Shown here in pieces: positions 55,725 to 64,000 of a stretch of 64,000 bases of DNA. The stretch's first letter is position 1, and each line of letters begins with the position of its first letter. The stretch lies in contig NZ_JAQZAM010000020.1 of the NCBI RefSeq assembly GCF_028737215.1, positions 23,407-87,406 of the forward strand, read 5' to 3'. Source of the stretch: Actinomycetospora chibensis (GTDB taxonomy: Bacteria > Actinomycetota > Actinomycetes > Mycobacteriales > Pseudonocardiaceae). The notes under the pieces were generated by a model that did no database searches, was not told where the DNA came from, and saw only the letters and a program-made list of their open reading frames with translations. The translations under genes were made by a program, and so were the position numbers.

Positions 55725-55755
55725 AGTGAAGACCGTGCCGCTGCGGCATGGTCAA
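55725..55755 (-). promoter_or_regulatory. MerR-type promoter with 19-bp spacer and dyad
   Basis: On the minus strand TTGACC (55755-55750) and TTCACT (55730-55725) are 19 bases apart. The spacer and flanks form an 11+11 dyad (55731-55753) with one mismatch. A 19-bp spacer with a dyad between -35 and -10 is the hallmark of promoters twisted open by MerR activators. Confidence 0.65.
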
Positions 55756-55772
55756 GCGTCGGTGTCCCGTGA

Positions 55773-57194
<1,422 letters not shown>

Positions 57195-57482
57195 TCAGCG
57201 CAGGCCGTCGGCGGCCGCGACCCTCGAGCGCTTCTCCTCGGCCGCCGGCTCGGCGCCGGAGTTCGGCCACATGAGCTCGAACTCCAGCTCGATCTTGTCG
57301 CCGTAGGGCTCCAGCTCCAGCTCGACCTCGAACTCGTCGGGCAGGTTGAGCGCCACGCCCGGTCCGACCAGCGCCACCTCCGTCGTGCCGCCGTTCTCGA
57401 GGGCGTTCGCGAGCGAGTGGAGCCACTTGGCGGCCTCCTGGCGCGACAGGATGACCCTCTGCTCGATCTTTCCACCCGCCAT
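57195..57482 (-). CDS. amphi-Trp domain protein
   Basis: The 95-residue protein shows KIEQRVILSRQEAAKWLHSLANAL and DEFEVELELEPYGDKIELEFELMW, the amphi-Trp domain pattern of an amphipathic helix with Trp followed by beta strands. The family has no known biochemical role. A paralogue is encoded 28 bp upstream on the same strand. The ATG follows the expected GGAGAGGAGG-type site. The stop directly abuts the dgdA stop. Confidence 0.85.
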   Translation of the reverse strand: MAGGKIEQRVILSRQEAAKWLHSLANALENGGTTEVALVGPGVALNLPDEFEVELELEPYGDKIELEFELMWPNSGAEPAAEEKRSRVAAADGLR

Positions 57483-57510
57483 GGGTGCCTCCTCTCCTGG
57501 GAAATCGATC

Positions 57511-57792
57511 TCACTCCGGTCGGGCGAGAGTAGCCGCGGTGGGCGCGTCGTGACGGGCCCGAGCGCGGGTCCTCGGCCACGTGAGCTCGATCTCCAGCTC
57601 GACCGTGTCGCCGTGGGGCTCGACCTCCAGCTCGCAGCGGAACTCCTCGGGCAGCTCCAGCGTCACGGGCGGGCCGGTGAGCGAGACCTGCATGGTGCCG
57701 CCGCTCTCGATCGCCTTCGCCAGATCCGCCAGCCACCGCGCGACCTCCTGGCGCGACAGGGTCGCCTTCTGCTCGATCTCGTCCTTCGACAT
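57511..57792 (-). CDS. amphi-Trp domain protein (paralogue)
   Basis: The 93-residue paralogue of the neighbouring protein shows DEIEQKATLSRQEVARWLADLAKAI and EEFRCELEVEPHGDTVELEIELTW. The two share about half their positions by eye and likely arose by tandem duplication. It may form homo- or heterodimers with its neighbour. Start ATG 57792. Confidence 0.85.
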   Translation of the reverse strand: MSKDEIEQKATLSRQEVARWLADLAKAIESGGTMQVSLTGPPVTLELPEEFRCELEVEPHGDTVELEIELTWPRTRARARHDAPTAATLARPE

Positions 57793-57854
57793 CTCAGGGC
57801 TCCTTCCTCGGAGGAACCGGCCATCCTCCTCCGCCGGGCCGCGCTCGACGAGGA

Positions 57855-58226
57855 TCAGGGCCGTCGAGGCCGGCCCGCGAGGACCTCGGCGAGGACGGTC
57901 GCGTGGCTCGTCGACAGGTCCTTGGTGGCGGTGAGCAGGGTGAGGTCGCGTCCGTCCTGCCACGCGCACAGGTCGTCGAGGGCCTGTGCCCGCTCCGGCT
58001 CGGCGAGCTCGGCGCGGTAGCGGCGCGCGAACTCGTCGGAGCGGTCGGGGGCGTGCCCGTACCAGGAGCGCAGCTCGCTCGACGGCGCGACGTCCTTGGC
58101 CCACCGGTCGAGGTCGGCGGCGTCCTTGCGCAGGCCCCGGGGCCACAGCCGGTCCACCAGGACCCGGAGGCGGTCGGGCTCCCGCGGGTCGTAGACGCGG
58201 CCCACGGCGATGTCCGGTGACGGCAC
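57855..58226 (-). CDS. DUF488 family protein
   Basis: The 123-residue protein has the DUF488 signature VLVDRLWPRGLRKDAADLDRWAKDVAPS, ELRSWYGH and LTLLTATKDLSTSHATVLAEVL. The family is widespread and uncharacterised; its conserved Arg and Asp residues hint at nucleic acid or nucleotide handling. GTG 58226 gives the natural N terminus. It is 62 bp upstream of the amphi-Trp pair, likely in one transcript. Confidence 0.88.
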   Translation of the reverse strand: MPSPDIAVGRVYDPREPDRLRVLVDRLWPRGLRKDAADLDRWAKDVAPSSELRSWYGHAPDRSDEFARRYRAELAEPERAQALDDLCAWQDGRDLTLLTATKDLSTSHATVLAEVLAGRPRRP

Positions 58227-58386
58227 GCGCTCATCCTCGTCCAGAGCGTCCTTGCTCGAGATCCCGGCGTCACCCGTCCGGAGGCTCCGGGGCCGACCCG
58301 TTCGAGTCGATGGGGACGGGGAAGCGGCACGTGCAGGGCGCCCGCCCCGCGATCTCCTCGCGTCACGGACCGCCGAGGGCCGCCCC

Positions 58387-58554
58387 GCCCCGATGCCCTT
58401 CTCGACGTTCTTCGCCGACGGCGGGATCGCCTTCCACGGGGGTGACCCCTCGCGCTCGTCGGCCGGGTGCATCCGCAGGAAGGCCGCCGACGCCGAGGCC
58501 GTGTTCGACGACCAGGCCGGTCGCGTCAGAGTGCCGGCCGGACGACGCTGGTGA
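58387..58554 (+). pseudogene. truncated L,D-transpeptidase (YkuD) remnant
   Basis: About 55 codons keep the C-terminal active-site part of a YkuD domain: MPFSTFFADGGIAFHGG, then SSAGCIR, with the His and Cys intact. They align with the end of the intact enzyme at 25574-26092 (AFHGGDP, SAGCVRM). Upstream the same frame loses all resemblance, and no signal peptide or N-terminal half is found. The 3' end overlaps the GAF-ANTAR gene by 29 bp. It is most likely a decayed gene copy. Confidence 0.7.
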
Positions 58555-59266
58555 GGTCGATGGTGCCGTCGACGACGCCGCGGGCCAGGTCGGTCAGTCG
58601 GATGCCCTGCCCGCGGGCGTGGCTGCGCAACACGGTGAACGCGTCCTCCGGGGCGAGGGCGGTGCTGCCGGCGAGCACGCCCTTGGCCTGTTCGATGATC
58701 ACGCGGCTGTTGAGGGCGCCCTGGAGCTGCTCCTGGACGGTCTCGGCATGGCGGACGGCGCGTTCGTGCAGCAGGCCGATGGTGGCCGCGTCGGCCAGGG
58801 CCTGGCCGAGGCGGGTATCGGCGTCGGTGAGCGCGTGGTGGTCGGTGTGCAGCAGGGTCAACACACCGATGACGTCGTCGCGCAGCCGCATCGGCAGGGC
58901 GTGCGTCGCGCGGAACCCGGCTTCGTCGGCGCCGGAGACGTAGCGCGGCCACCGCTGGCGGGCGGTCGGGGTCCTGAGGTCCTCGCTGATCACCGGGAGA
59001 CCGGTGCGCACGCAGTCCACACACGGGCCCGCGTCGATGGCCACCGCGAAGACGCTGAGCAGCCGAGTGCGCTCGGAGGACGCCGCGGCGACGGACAGGC
59101 CGCCCTGGCCGTCGGCGAGGATGACCCCCGCGGCCGAGACGTCGAGCAGCTCGACGCAGCTCTCGCTCAGCGTGGTGAGCATGTCGAGAGCGTCGAAATC
59201 GCGGGTCAGGGTGTCGGTGAGCGCCAGGAACGTGTCGATGACCTGGGGCTCTCGGCCGTTGCTCAC
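58526..59266 (-). CDS. GAF-ANTAR domain regulator
   Basis: The 246-residue protein has an N-terminal GAF domain (about 25-165; CVELLDVSAAGVILAD, DAGPCVDCVRTGLPV, FRATHALPMRLRDDVIGVLTLL) and a C-terminal ANTAR domain (about 175-235; LNSRVIIEQAKGVLAGSTALAPEDAFTVLRSHARGQ). ANTAR domains bind dual hairpins in nascent RNA to prevent termination. The input ligand is unknown. Its start overlaps the stop of the upstream GAF gene by 4 bases. Confidence 0.92.
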   Translation of the reverse strand: MSNGREPQVIDTFLALTDTLTRDFDALDMLTTLSESCVELLDVSAAGVILADGQGGLSVAAASSERTRLLSVFAVAIDAGPCVDCVRTGLPVISEDLRTPTARQRWPRYVSGADEAGFRATHALPMRLRDDVIGVLTLLHTDHHALTDADTRLGQALADAATIGLLHERAVRHAETVQEQLQGALNSRVIIEQAKGVLAGSTALAPEDAFTVLRSHARGQGIRLTDLARGVVDGTIDLTSVVRPAL

Positions 59267-60132
59267 GGCTCTCCCTCCTCGTCGGGTGCGGTGGGTCCGT
59301 GTCCGGGACCGTTGTCGTCAGGGAGCGGGAAGGTCAGGTCGCGGTCGATGATGCGCCGGGCGACCTCGTGGATCGGCTCGCCGCTGCCGAAGGCGTGCGC
59401 CCGGATATGCAGCAGCGCCGAACGCACGTCGGATCCCGTCTGGGCGGAGACCATCCCCGAGGCGGCGTGCACGTCGGCGTGCACGTCCGGAAGCCACCCC
59501 GCAGCCACCTCGCGACCGCCGCCGGGGTCCGGGGGACCGTCCTGTTCGGCGAGCTCGAGCAGCGCCTCGGTCGCCAGTGTCGCCATCGCCAGCGCGTCGG
59601 CGAGCTGCTCGTCCGTGAGCGGACCCGCGGTCCGGCGGTGCAGGTCGAAGGTCCCCAGCCGGATCGCGCCGACCTGCAGGGGCAGCGAGAACACGGCCGC
59701 GGCTCCGGCCCCCACCGCCTCCGGTCCGAACCCGAGCCAGCGACCCGATTCGCCCGCCAGGTCCGGGATCAGGACCGGTCTGCCCTCCCGGAAGGCGTCC
59801 AGGCACGGGCCCTCGCCAGCGGTGAGCTGGAGGTCCTCCAGCCGGCGGGCCAACCCACCGGTGGCCGCGAGCTGGTCGCGGTGCCCGTCCAGACCGGCCT
59901 CGACGCTGCCCATCACCGTGACACCGGCGCCGTCCACCCCGACGACGTGGACCGTGACCACGCACACCTGCTGGAGGCGCTCCCGCACCCCGGTCGTCCC
60001 CCGGGTCGGTCGCGACCGCCGCCCTCGACCGTTCGCCCGGGCGGTCTGATCGTCGAGGCGCGCCGCCAGACGACGCCGCCGAGCCTCGTCGGCCGGTGCG
60101 GCACCCTCGAACGCGTCGTTCTCGTTGCTCAC
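59263..60132 (-). CDS. GAF domain protein with ANTAR-like C terminus
   Basis: The 289-residue protein has a GAF domain at about 48-200 (QLTAGEGPCLDAFREGRPVLIPDL, FSLPLQVGAIRLGTFDLH) and an ANTAR-like three-helix end at about 225-270 (AASGMVSAQTGSDVRSALLHIRAHAF). Helix 1 of ANTAR is degenerate compared with the neighbour. It starts at GTG 60132 with GGGA upstream. The first 40 residues are charged and disordered. It is coupled to the next GAF-ANTAR gene. Confidence 0.85.
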   Translation of the reverse strand: MSNENDAFEGAAPADEARRRRLAARLDDQTARANGRGRRSRPTRGTTGVRERLQQVCVVTVHVVGVDGAGVTVMGSVEAGLDGHRDQLAATGGLARRLEDLQLTAGEGPCLDAFREGRPVLIPDLAGESGRWLGFGPEAVGAGAAAVFSLPLQVGAIRLGTFDLHRRTAGPLTDEQLADALAMATLATEALLELAEQDGPPDPGGGREVAAGWLPDVHADVHAASGMVSAQTGSDVRSALLHIRAHAFGSGEPIHEVARRIIDRDLTFPLPDDNGPGHGPTAPDEEGEP

Positions 60133-60260
60133 GGAACATCCCTGCCGGCACGCGCAGCCATCCGCTCTGCGTCCACGCCGAAGCCGGGTCCGGGGCTTCG
60201 CGAGCCGACGGCTCGGGGTCACGACGACACCACGGACGGTAGACCATCGGGCCAGACCTC

Positions 60261-60902
60261 TCACACGGACCGGTCACTGACCGGCTCTCGACGCCGGTGG
60301 CGCGTCCCGGTGGCCGTGCCGGCGACGGCCGTGCTGTCGACGCGGCCGGCGACGACGTCGGCGGCGAGCTCGGCGAGCACGAACTGGTGCCGCTCGGCAT
60401 GGGCCTGCAGCAGGGCGAGCGCCTCGTCGACCGAGGTGTCGGCGTGCTGCGCGAGCACGCCGGCGGCCTGCTCGACGGCGGCGCGTTCGCCGAGCGCGCG
60501 TTGCCGGTTCCCGGCGACCGCACCGGCACGCCGGACCTGGGCGTCGCCGGGAGAGCCCGGGTCCCGCAGGACGGGCTGCTCGGCTCGGAGGAGCTCGAGC
60601 GGAAGGGCGTCGCGCGCGGTGCACAGGGCGAGGTAGGTGTCCGGGAGGTCGCCGGCGCTGAGGTGGGCACAGGCGGTCCGGACCGCGACGGCCGCGTTCT
60701 CGAGGGGGCGGGGGACCGCGCTGTCGCCCGAGGTCAGGCCGCAGGAGGTCTCGTGGCGCGCAGCGGCGACCCGCAGGACGTGCTCGAGGTCGCCCGAGGT
60801 GACCCCGGCCGGCGGAGCGGTGAGGTCCCGCAGCGCGCGCAGGCCCATGGCGATGGCCTCGGCCAGGCCCGGTGCCGCGGGCCGGTCATCGTGGCGGGTC
60901 AC
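60261..60902 (-). CDS. ANTAR domain protein
   Basis: The 213-residue protein has an N-terminal part of about 135 residues without a recognised fold and a C-terminal ANTAR domain (RQRALGERAAVEQAAGVLAQ, DEALALLQAHAERHQFVLAELAADVVAG). GTG 60902 overlaps the stop of the STAS gene (GTGA), so the two are co-translated. The gene group suggests post-transcriptional stress control. Confidence 0.82.
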   Translation of the reverse strand: MTRHDDRPAAPGLAEAIAMGLRALRDLTAPPAGVTSGDLEHVLRVAAARHETSCGLTSGDSAVPRPLENAAVAVRTACAHLSAGDLPDTYLALCTARDALPLELLRAEQPVLRDPGSPGDAQVRRAGAVAGNRQRALGERAAVEQAAGVLAQHADTSVDEALALLQAHAERHQFVLAELAADVVAGRVDSTAVAGTATGTRHRRREPVSDRSV

Positions 60903-61390
60903 GTCGCGCTCCGGGGAGCAGGGATCCCGGGTGTCCCCGGGGAGAGGGAGTCGACCAGCCGGGGGGCGATCGGCAGCTCCTCGTCCAGGCCGCACAGGCA
61001 CAGCACGCGACGGACCGGGCGGGTCGAGGCGATCAGGTGCACGTCTGCGCCACGCCGGCGGGCCGCGTCGCCGGCCTCGGCGAGGGCGCCGACCCCGGCC
61101 GCCGAGAGAAAGGTGATCCCGTCCAGGTCCCAGACCAGGTGATCGGGTTCGCGATCGGTGTCGGGGTGGGGCTCCCGGCCGGCTCGCTCCAGCACGGCCC
61201 GCAGGTCCTCGACCGTGCCGAGGTCCACCTCACCATGGGCGCGGACCAGCACGGCTCCGGGCCGGGGATGGTGCAGCGCCAGAATCAGCCTGCTCGAGGG
61301 GTCCACCGACTCGGTGGGCGGGGTTCGCATCGTGGTCATCAGGCCGGGCAGCCTCTCCGGACGTCGGGGCGTCACAGGGAGGTGACGCAC
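60899..61390 (-). CDS. STAS-domain anti-sigma-factor antagonist-like protein
   Basis: The 163-residue protein has a STAS domain: AVLVRAHGEVDLGTVEDLRAVL, LVWDLDGITFLSAAGVGALAEA with the phosphorylatable Ser, and RPVRRVLCLCGLDEEL. It would free a sigma factor by binding its anti-sigma kinase. No kinase or sigma gene is adjacent. GTG 61390 has GGAG five bases before; an ATG at 61339 or 61330 would remove a basic N-terminal stretch and is also possible. Confidence 0.85.
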   Translation of the reverse strand: MRHLPVTPRRPERLPGLMTTMRTPPTESVDPSSRLILALHHPRPGAVLVRAHGEVDLGTVEDLRAVLERAGREPHPDTDREPDHLVWDLDGITFLSAAGVGALAEAGDAARRRGADVHLIASTRPVRRVLCLCGLDEELPIAPRLVDSLSPGTPGIPAPRSAT

Positions 61391-61539
61391 GACAGCTCCG
61401 GGGCTGGGGGACCGCCAGGTCGTGGGGCGAGTGTCCGACGACCTCGATTGCCCACAACCGTGATATCAGCATGGCGCTCGGAGCGACGGATGGCAACCAC
61501 GACGCCGACTTCTCGGTCGCGCCGGCCGATCCTGTGTCG

Positions 61540-62253
61540 TCACGCGTACAGCAGTAGCCAGATCGCGACGTGGTGGCACAGTGCGGCGGCCACGGTGGCG
61601 GTGTGGAAGTACTCGTGGAACCCGAACGTGGCAGGCCGCCCGTGGGGACGGCGGAGCGCGAAGCCGAAGGCTCCGACGCTGTAGACCAGGCCACCGGCGA
61701 CCACCAGCACGAGGACGGCGACGCCGCCGACGCTCAGCAGGTCGGGCAGTGCGAACACCGCCACCCACCCCAGTGCCAGGTACAGCGGTACCCCGGCCCA
61801 TCGCGGTGCGGTGGGCCACAGCAGGGTCAGGGCCACCCCGGCCAGGGCTCCACCCCACACGACGGCGAGGATGATCGGGCCGGTCGGGGTGGACATCGCA
61901 AGGACCGCGATCGGTGTGTAGGTGCCGGCGATGAACACGTAGATCGTCGAGTGGTCGAGACGGCGCATGCGTTCGCGTGTCCGCCCGGAGGCCCACCGTC
62001 CCCGGTGGTAGCCGGCGCTGGCCCCGAAGAGCGCGAGGACCGTGACCGCGTAGACCGCGGTGGCGGTCGCCGCCGCCGCCGAGACGGTGGACGCGGCCAG
62101 GACGACCAGGGCGATCCCCGGCCCCACGGCCACCACCGACGCCCACAGGTGGATCCACCCGCGGGCCCGCGGTGTCCCGCGCGATGTCACCGCCCCGCCG
62201 GCGGGGTCGGGGTCGACGACCGGGTGCTCGAGGGTCCCGGGGCCCGTGCTCAC
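61540..62253 (-). CDS. hemolysin III / PAQR-family membrane protein
   Basis: The 237-residue protein has seven predicted helices. Conserved family residues are seen in SAGYHRGRW, RRLDHSTIYVFIAGTYTP and the late HEYFHTATVAAALCHH, matching the Ser, His, Asp and His-x3-His zinc site of the hydrolase superfamily that includes adiponectin receptors. The bacterial proteins are not proven hemolysins. GTG 62253 overlaps the desaturase stop (GTGA), so the two are made together. Confidence 0.92.
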   Translation of the reverse strand: MSTGPGTLEHPVVDPDPAGGAVTSRGTPRARGWIHLWASVVAVGPGIALVVLAASTVSAAAATATAVYAVTVLALFGASAGYHRGRWASGRTRERMRRLDHSTIYVFIAGTYTPIAVLAMSTPTGPIILAVVWGGALAGVALTLLWPTAPRWAGVPLYLALGWVAVFALPDLLSVGGVAVLVLVVAGGLVYSVGAFGFALRRPHGRPATFGFHEYFHTATVAAALCHHVAIWLLLYA

Positions 62254-63422
62254 GCGGCCGTCGGCTCGGCACGCACCGGGTCGCCGCGGGTCGCGGTGGT
62301 GGTCGGCGGGGTCTCCGGGTCGGTCGGGGTGCCACCGCCGGGCAGCGCGAGACGGGCGATGGTGGCGAGCACGTTGCCGTACTGGCGGGGCAGCGAGCCG
62401 CTGGTGTAGGGCAGCCCGTACTGCTCGCACAGCGCGCGGACCTTGGGCGCGACCTGGGCGTACCGGTTGGACGGCATGTCCGGGAACAGGTGGTGCTCGA
62501 TCTGGTGCGACAGGTTGCCGGTCATCAGGTGGAACACCCGCGAGCCCTCGAGGTTCGCCGACCCGAGCATCTGGCGCAGGTACCACTGCGCCCGGGTCTC
62601 GCCGTCGAGCTGGTCCTCGGTGAAGGTCTCCGCGCCGGCCGGGAAGTGCCCGCAGAAGATCACCGCGTGGCTCCAGACGTTGCGGGTCACGTTCGCGGTG
62701 AGGTTGCCGAGCAGCGTGGTGGGGGCGGCGAGGCCGGACAGCAGCGGGAAGCCGATGTAGTCCTTCAGAATCTGGCCACGGATCTTGCGCCAGAGGCCGC
62801 CGAGCTCGGTCTTCGCCTGCGCCCACGGCTTGCGACCGGCCGCGACCTCCTCGAGCTCGATGTCGTAGATCGCGATGCCGTACTCGAACCCGGCGGCCAG
62901 CGCGACGTTGTAGAAGGGCTGGAGCAGGTGCCAGGGCTTCCACGGCTGGTCGGGGTCGATCCGGAAGGCGGCGTAGCCGAGGTCGCGGTCCTTGCCGAGC
63001 ACGTTGGTGTACGTGTGGTGGACGTAGTTGTGGGAGTACTTCCAGCCCTCGGCGGAGGAGGCGGAGTCCCACTCCCAGTTCGTGGAGTGGATCTCGGGGT
63101 CGTTCATCCAGTCCCACTGGCCGTGCAGGACGTTGTGCCCGATCTCCATGTTCTCGAGGATCTTGGAGACGGACAGCGCGGCGGTGCCGGCCAGCCACGC
63201 GGGCGGTAGCAGCGAGAACTGCAGGAGTCCCCGGCCGCCGGCGTCCAGGCCGCGCTGCACGGCGATCACGCGGTGGATGTAGCGGGCGTCGTCGTCGCCG
63301 AGGTCGTCCATCACCTCGGCACGGATCGCGTCGAGCTCGGCACCCAGCGCCTCGACGTCGGCGTCGGAGAGGTGCGCGGTGGTCTCGATCGTCGTGGTGG
63401 TGGCACTCGGGGTGATGCTCAA
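62250..63422 (-). CDS. membrane fatty-acid desaturase
   Basis: The 390-residue di-iron desaturase has three His boxes: His96 and His100 in GHNVLHGQ, His131, His135 and His136 in SHNYVHHT, and His306, His310 and His311 in HQIEHHLFP. It inserts a double bond into acyl chains in the membrane. The QIEHH box is of the front-end/acyl-lipid or linoleoyl-CoA type. I start at TTG 63422, with GGAGG four bases before, giving SITPSATTT; a longer frame has no such site. It is coupled to the PAQR-like gene. A ferredoxin partner is not adjacent. Confidence 0.92.
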   Translation of the reverse strand: MSITPSATTTTIETTAHLSDADVEALGAELDAIRAEVMDDLGDDDARYIHRVIAVQRGLDAGGRGLLQFSLLPPAWLAGTAALSVSKILENMEIGHNVLHGQWDWMNDPEIHSTNWEWDSASSAEGWKYSHNYVHHTYTNVLGKDRDLGYAAFRIDPDQPWKPWHLLQPFYNVALAAGFEYGIAIYDIELEEVAAGRKPWAQAKTELGGLWRKIRGQILKDYIGFPLLSGLAAPTTLLGNLTANVTRNVWSHAVIFCGHFPAGAETFTEDQLDGETRAQWYLRQMLGSANLEGSRVFHLMTGNLSHQIEHHLFPDMPSNRYAQVAPKVRALCEQYGLPYTSGSLPRQYGNVLATIARLALPGGGTPTDPETPPTTTATRGDPVRAEPTAA

Positions 63423-63691
63423 AGGTCCTCCAGGGCCCGGCGCGGGCCTGCGGATCGCGTGTGCGGTGGGGAGGACGCGGGTCCGGGCGACCTTCGGTAC
63501 ACGGGGTACCTGATCGCAGAGTTCTCGTCGGGGCCACCTGCCGAAACCGACAGACGGCCCGACGTGGCCCGGTCGACAGTCCCCGTCCGCTCGGCGATCG
63601 CGATCCGTGCTCCCGCTCACACCTCCCGGCGGACGGCCCGGGGCGGCGTACACACAGGCCCACACACACGCCACGACGGCAGGAGAGACGG
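63423..63691. other. 269-bp divergent intergenic region
   Basis: The gap lies between the desaturase (minus) and a small protein (plus). It should hold both promoters. No repeat, dyad or RNA is obvious to me. Confidence 0.5.
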
Positions 63692-63952
63692 ATGCTGACC
63701 CGCAATCCCTGGGACGACGACGCCGCTCCCGAACTGGTGGCGCTGGAGGTCGGACGGGCGCCGTGGCTGGACCGGCTGGTGGACCTGCACGTCCTCGCCG
63801 AGCACGGCGACCGCGAGGCGGCCGATGCGGCGGGGCAGTGGATCAGCACCGACCCGGACGCGCGCCGGGTCTGGGACGAGGTCGAGCGCTCCTGCGGCAG
63901 CCTGCGCGCCGCGGGGGAGAGCGGTCACGACGACGCGACGGTGGTCCGCTAG
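63692..63952 (+). CDS. 86-residue protein of unknown function
   Basis: ATG 63692 has AGGAGAG six bases before it. The acidic protein contains WLDRLVDLHVLAEHGDREAADAAGQWISTDPDARRVWDEVERSC, which looks like a helical bundle with an anti-sigma-like flavour but lacks a zinc motif. I do not recognise a family. What follows (63953-64000) shows no frame that can be judged. Confidence 0.6.
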   Translation: MLTRNPWDDDAAPELVALEVGRAPWLDRLVDLHVLAEHGDREAADAAGQWISTDPDARRVWDEVERSCGSLRAAGESGHDDATVVR

Positions 63953-64000
63953 CGCGTGTCTGGTGGTTCATGAGAGCCAGGCCAGGGTGGCGCGGAAGGT

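Overview
The window is high-GC DNA with densely packed genes, GTG and TTG starts, many 4-nt stop/start overlaps and almost no non-coding DNA. DUF5709, septum-formation, ANTAR, Lsr2-type, MbtH and class F sortase families all point to an actinomycete. The mix looks like Pseudonocardiales (for example Pseudonocardia or Actinomycetospora), but that placement is inference. I see no rRNA, tRNA, CRISPR array or insertion sequence.

Layout. 1-2.5 kb: two surface proteins with the same C-terminal tail motif, interleaved with two class F sortases, plus a 15-bp tandem repeat and a strong hairpin. 2.8-6.6 kb: a fused ABC exporter. 7-10.9 kb: cysteine dioxygenase and rhodanese (sulfur), an acyl-CoA synthetase, DUF5709 and septum-formation-like proteins. 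11-17.8 kb: an MHS transporter, a P-loop-less kinase homologue, an ERCC4-Lsr2 fusion nuclease, a FAD-linked oxidase, a DHFR-like protein, a siderophore-interacting flavoprotein and a pair of small membrane proteins. 17.9-23.6 kb: a tightly coupled five-gene cryptic biosynthetic operon (carbamoyltransferase, double-GNAT protein, luciferase-like monooxygenase, free-standing adenylation enzyme, carrier protein). 23.9-33.6 kb: an ABC-class ATPase, L,D-transpeptidase, stand-alone LigD-type polymerase, PrmC-like methyltransferase, BKACE enzyme, RraA, SDR, SGNH hydrolase, GNAT, SRPBCC, class A beta-lactamase and a PPOX protein.

34.2-49.6 kb is an iron-siderophore locus. One minus-strand operon carries substrate-binding protein, formyltransferase, two permeases, ATPase, aryl carrier protein and MbtH. 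Facing it is a two-module NRPS (C-A-T-C-A-T-TE), followed by a second siderophore-interacting reductase and an MFS exporter candidate. Palindromic DtxR/IdeR-like iron boxes sit in both divergent intergenic regions. The parts suggest that an aryl acid on the free carrier protein is condensed with two amino acids and released by the thioesterase, exported, re-imported and reduced. The genes for making the aryl acid and an ornithine hydroxylase are not in the window.

49.6-64 kb holds a small Cys-rich protein, an AraC-VOC-UvrA-like operon that looks like drug or DNA-damage resistance, a 2-oxoglutarate oxygenase, an apparently autoregulated MerR protein, 2,2-dialkylglycine decarboxylase, two amphi-Trp proteins, DUF488, a broken L,D-transpeptidase remnant, a stress-signalling group (two GAF-ANTAR proteins, one ANTAR protein, one STAS protein), and a hemolysin-III/PAQR-family protein translationally coupled to a fatty-acid desaturase. 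All functions are read from motifs by eye; no database search was run.
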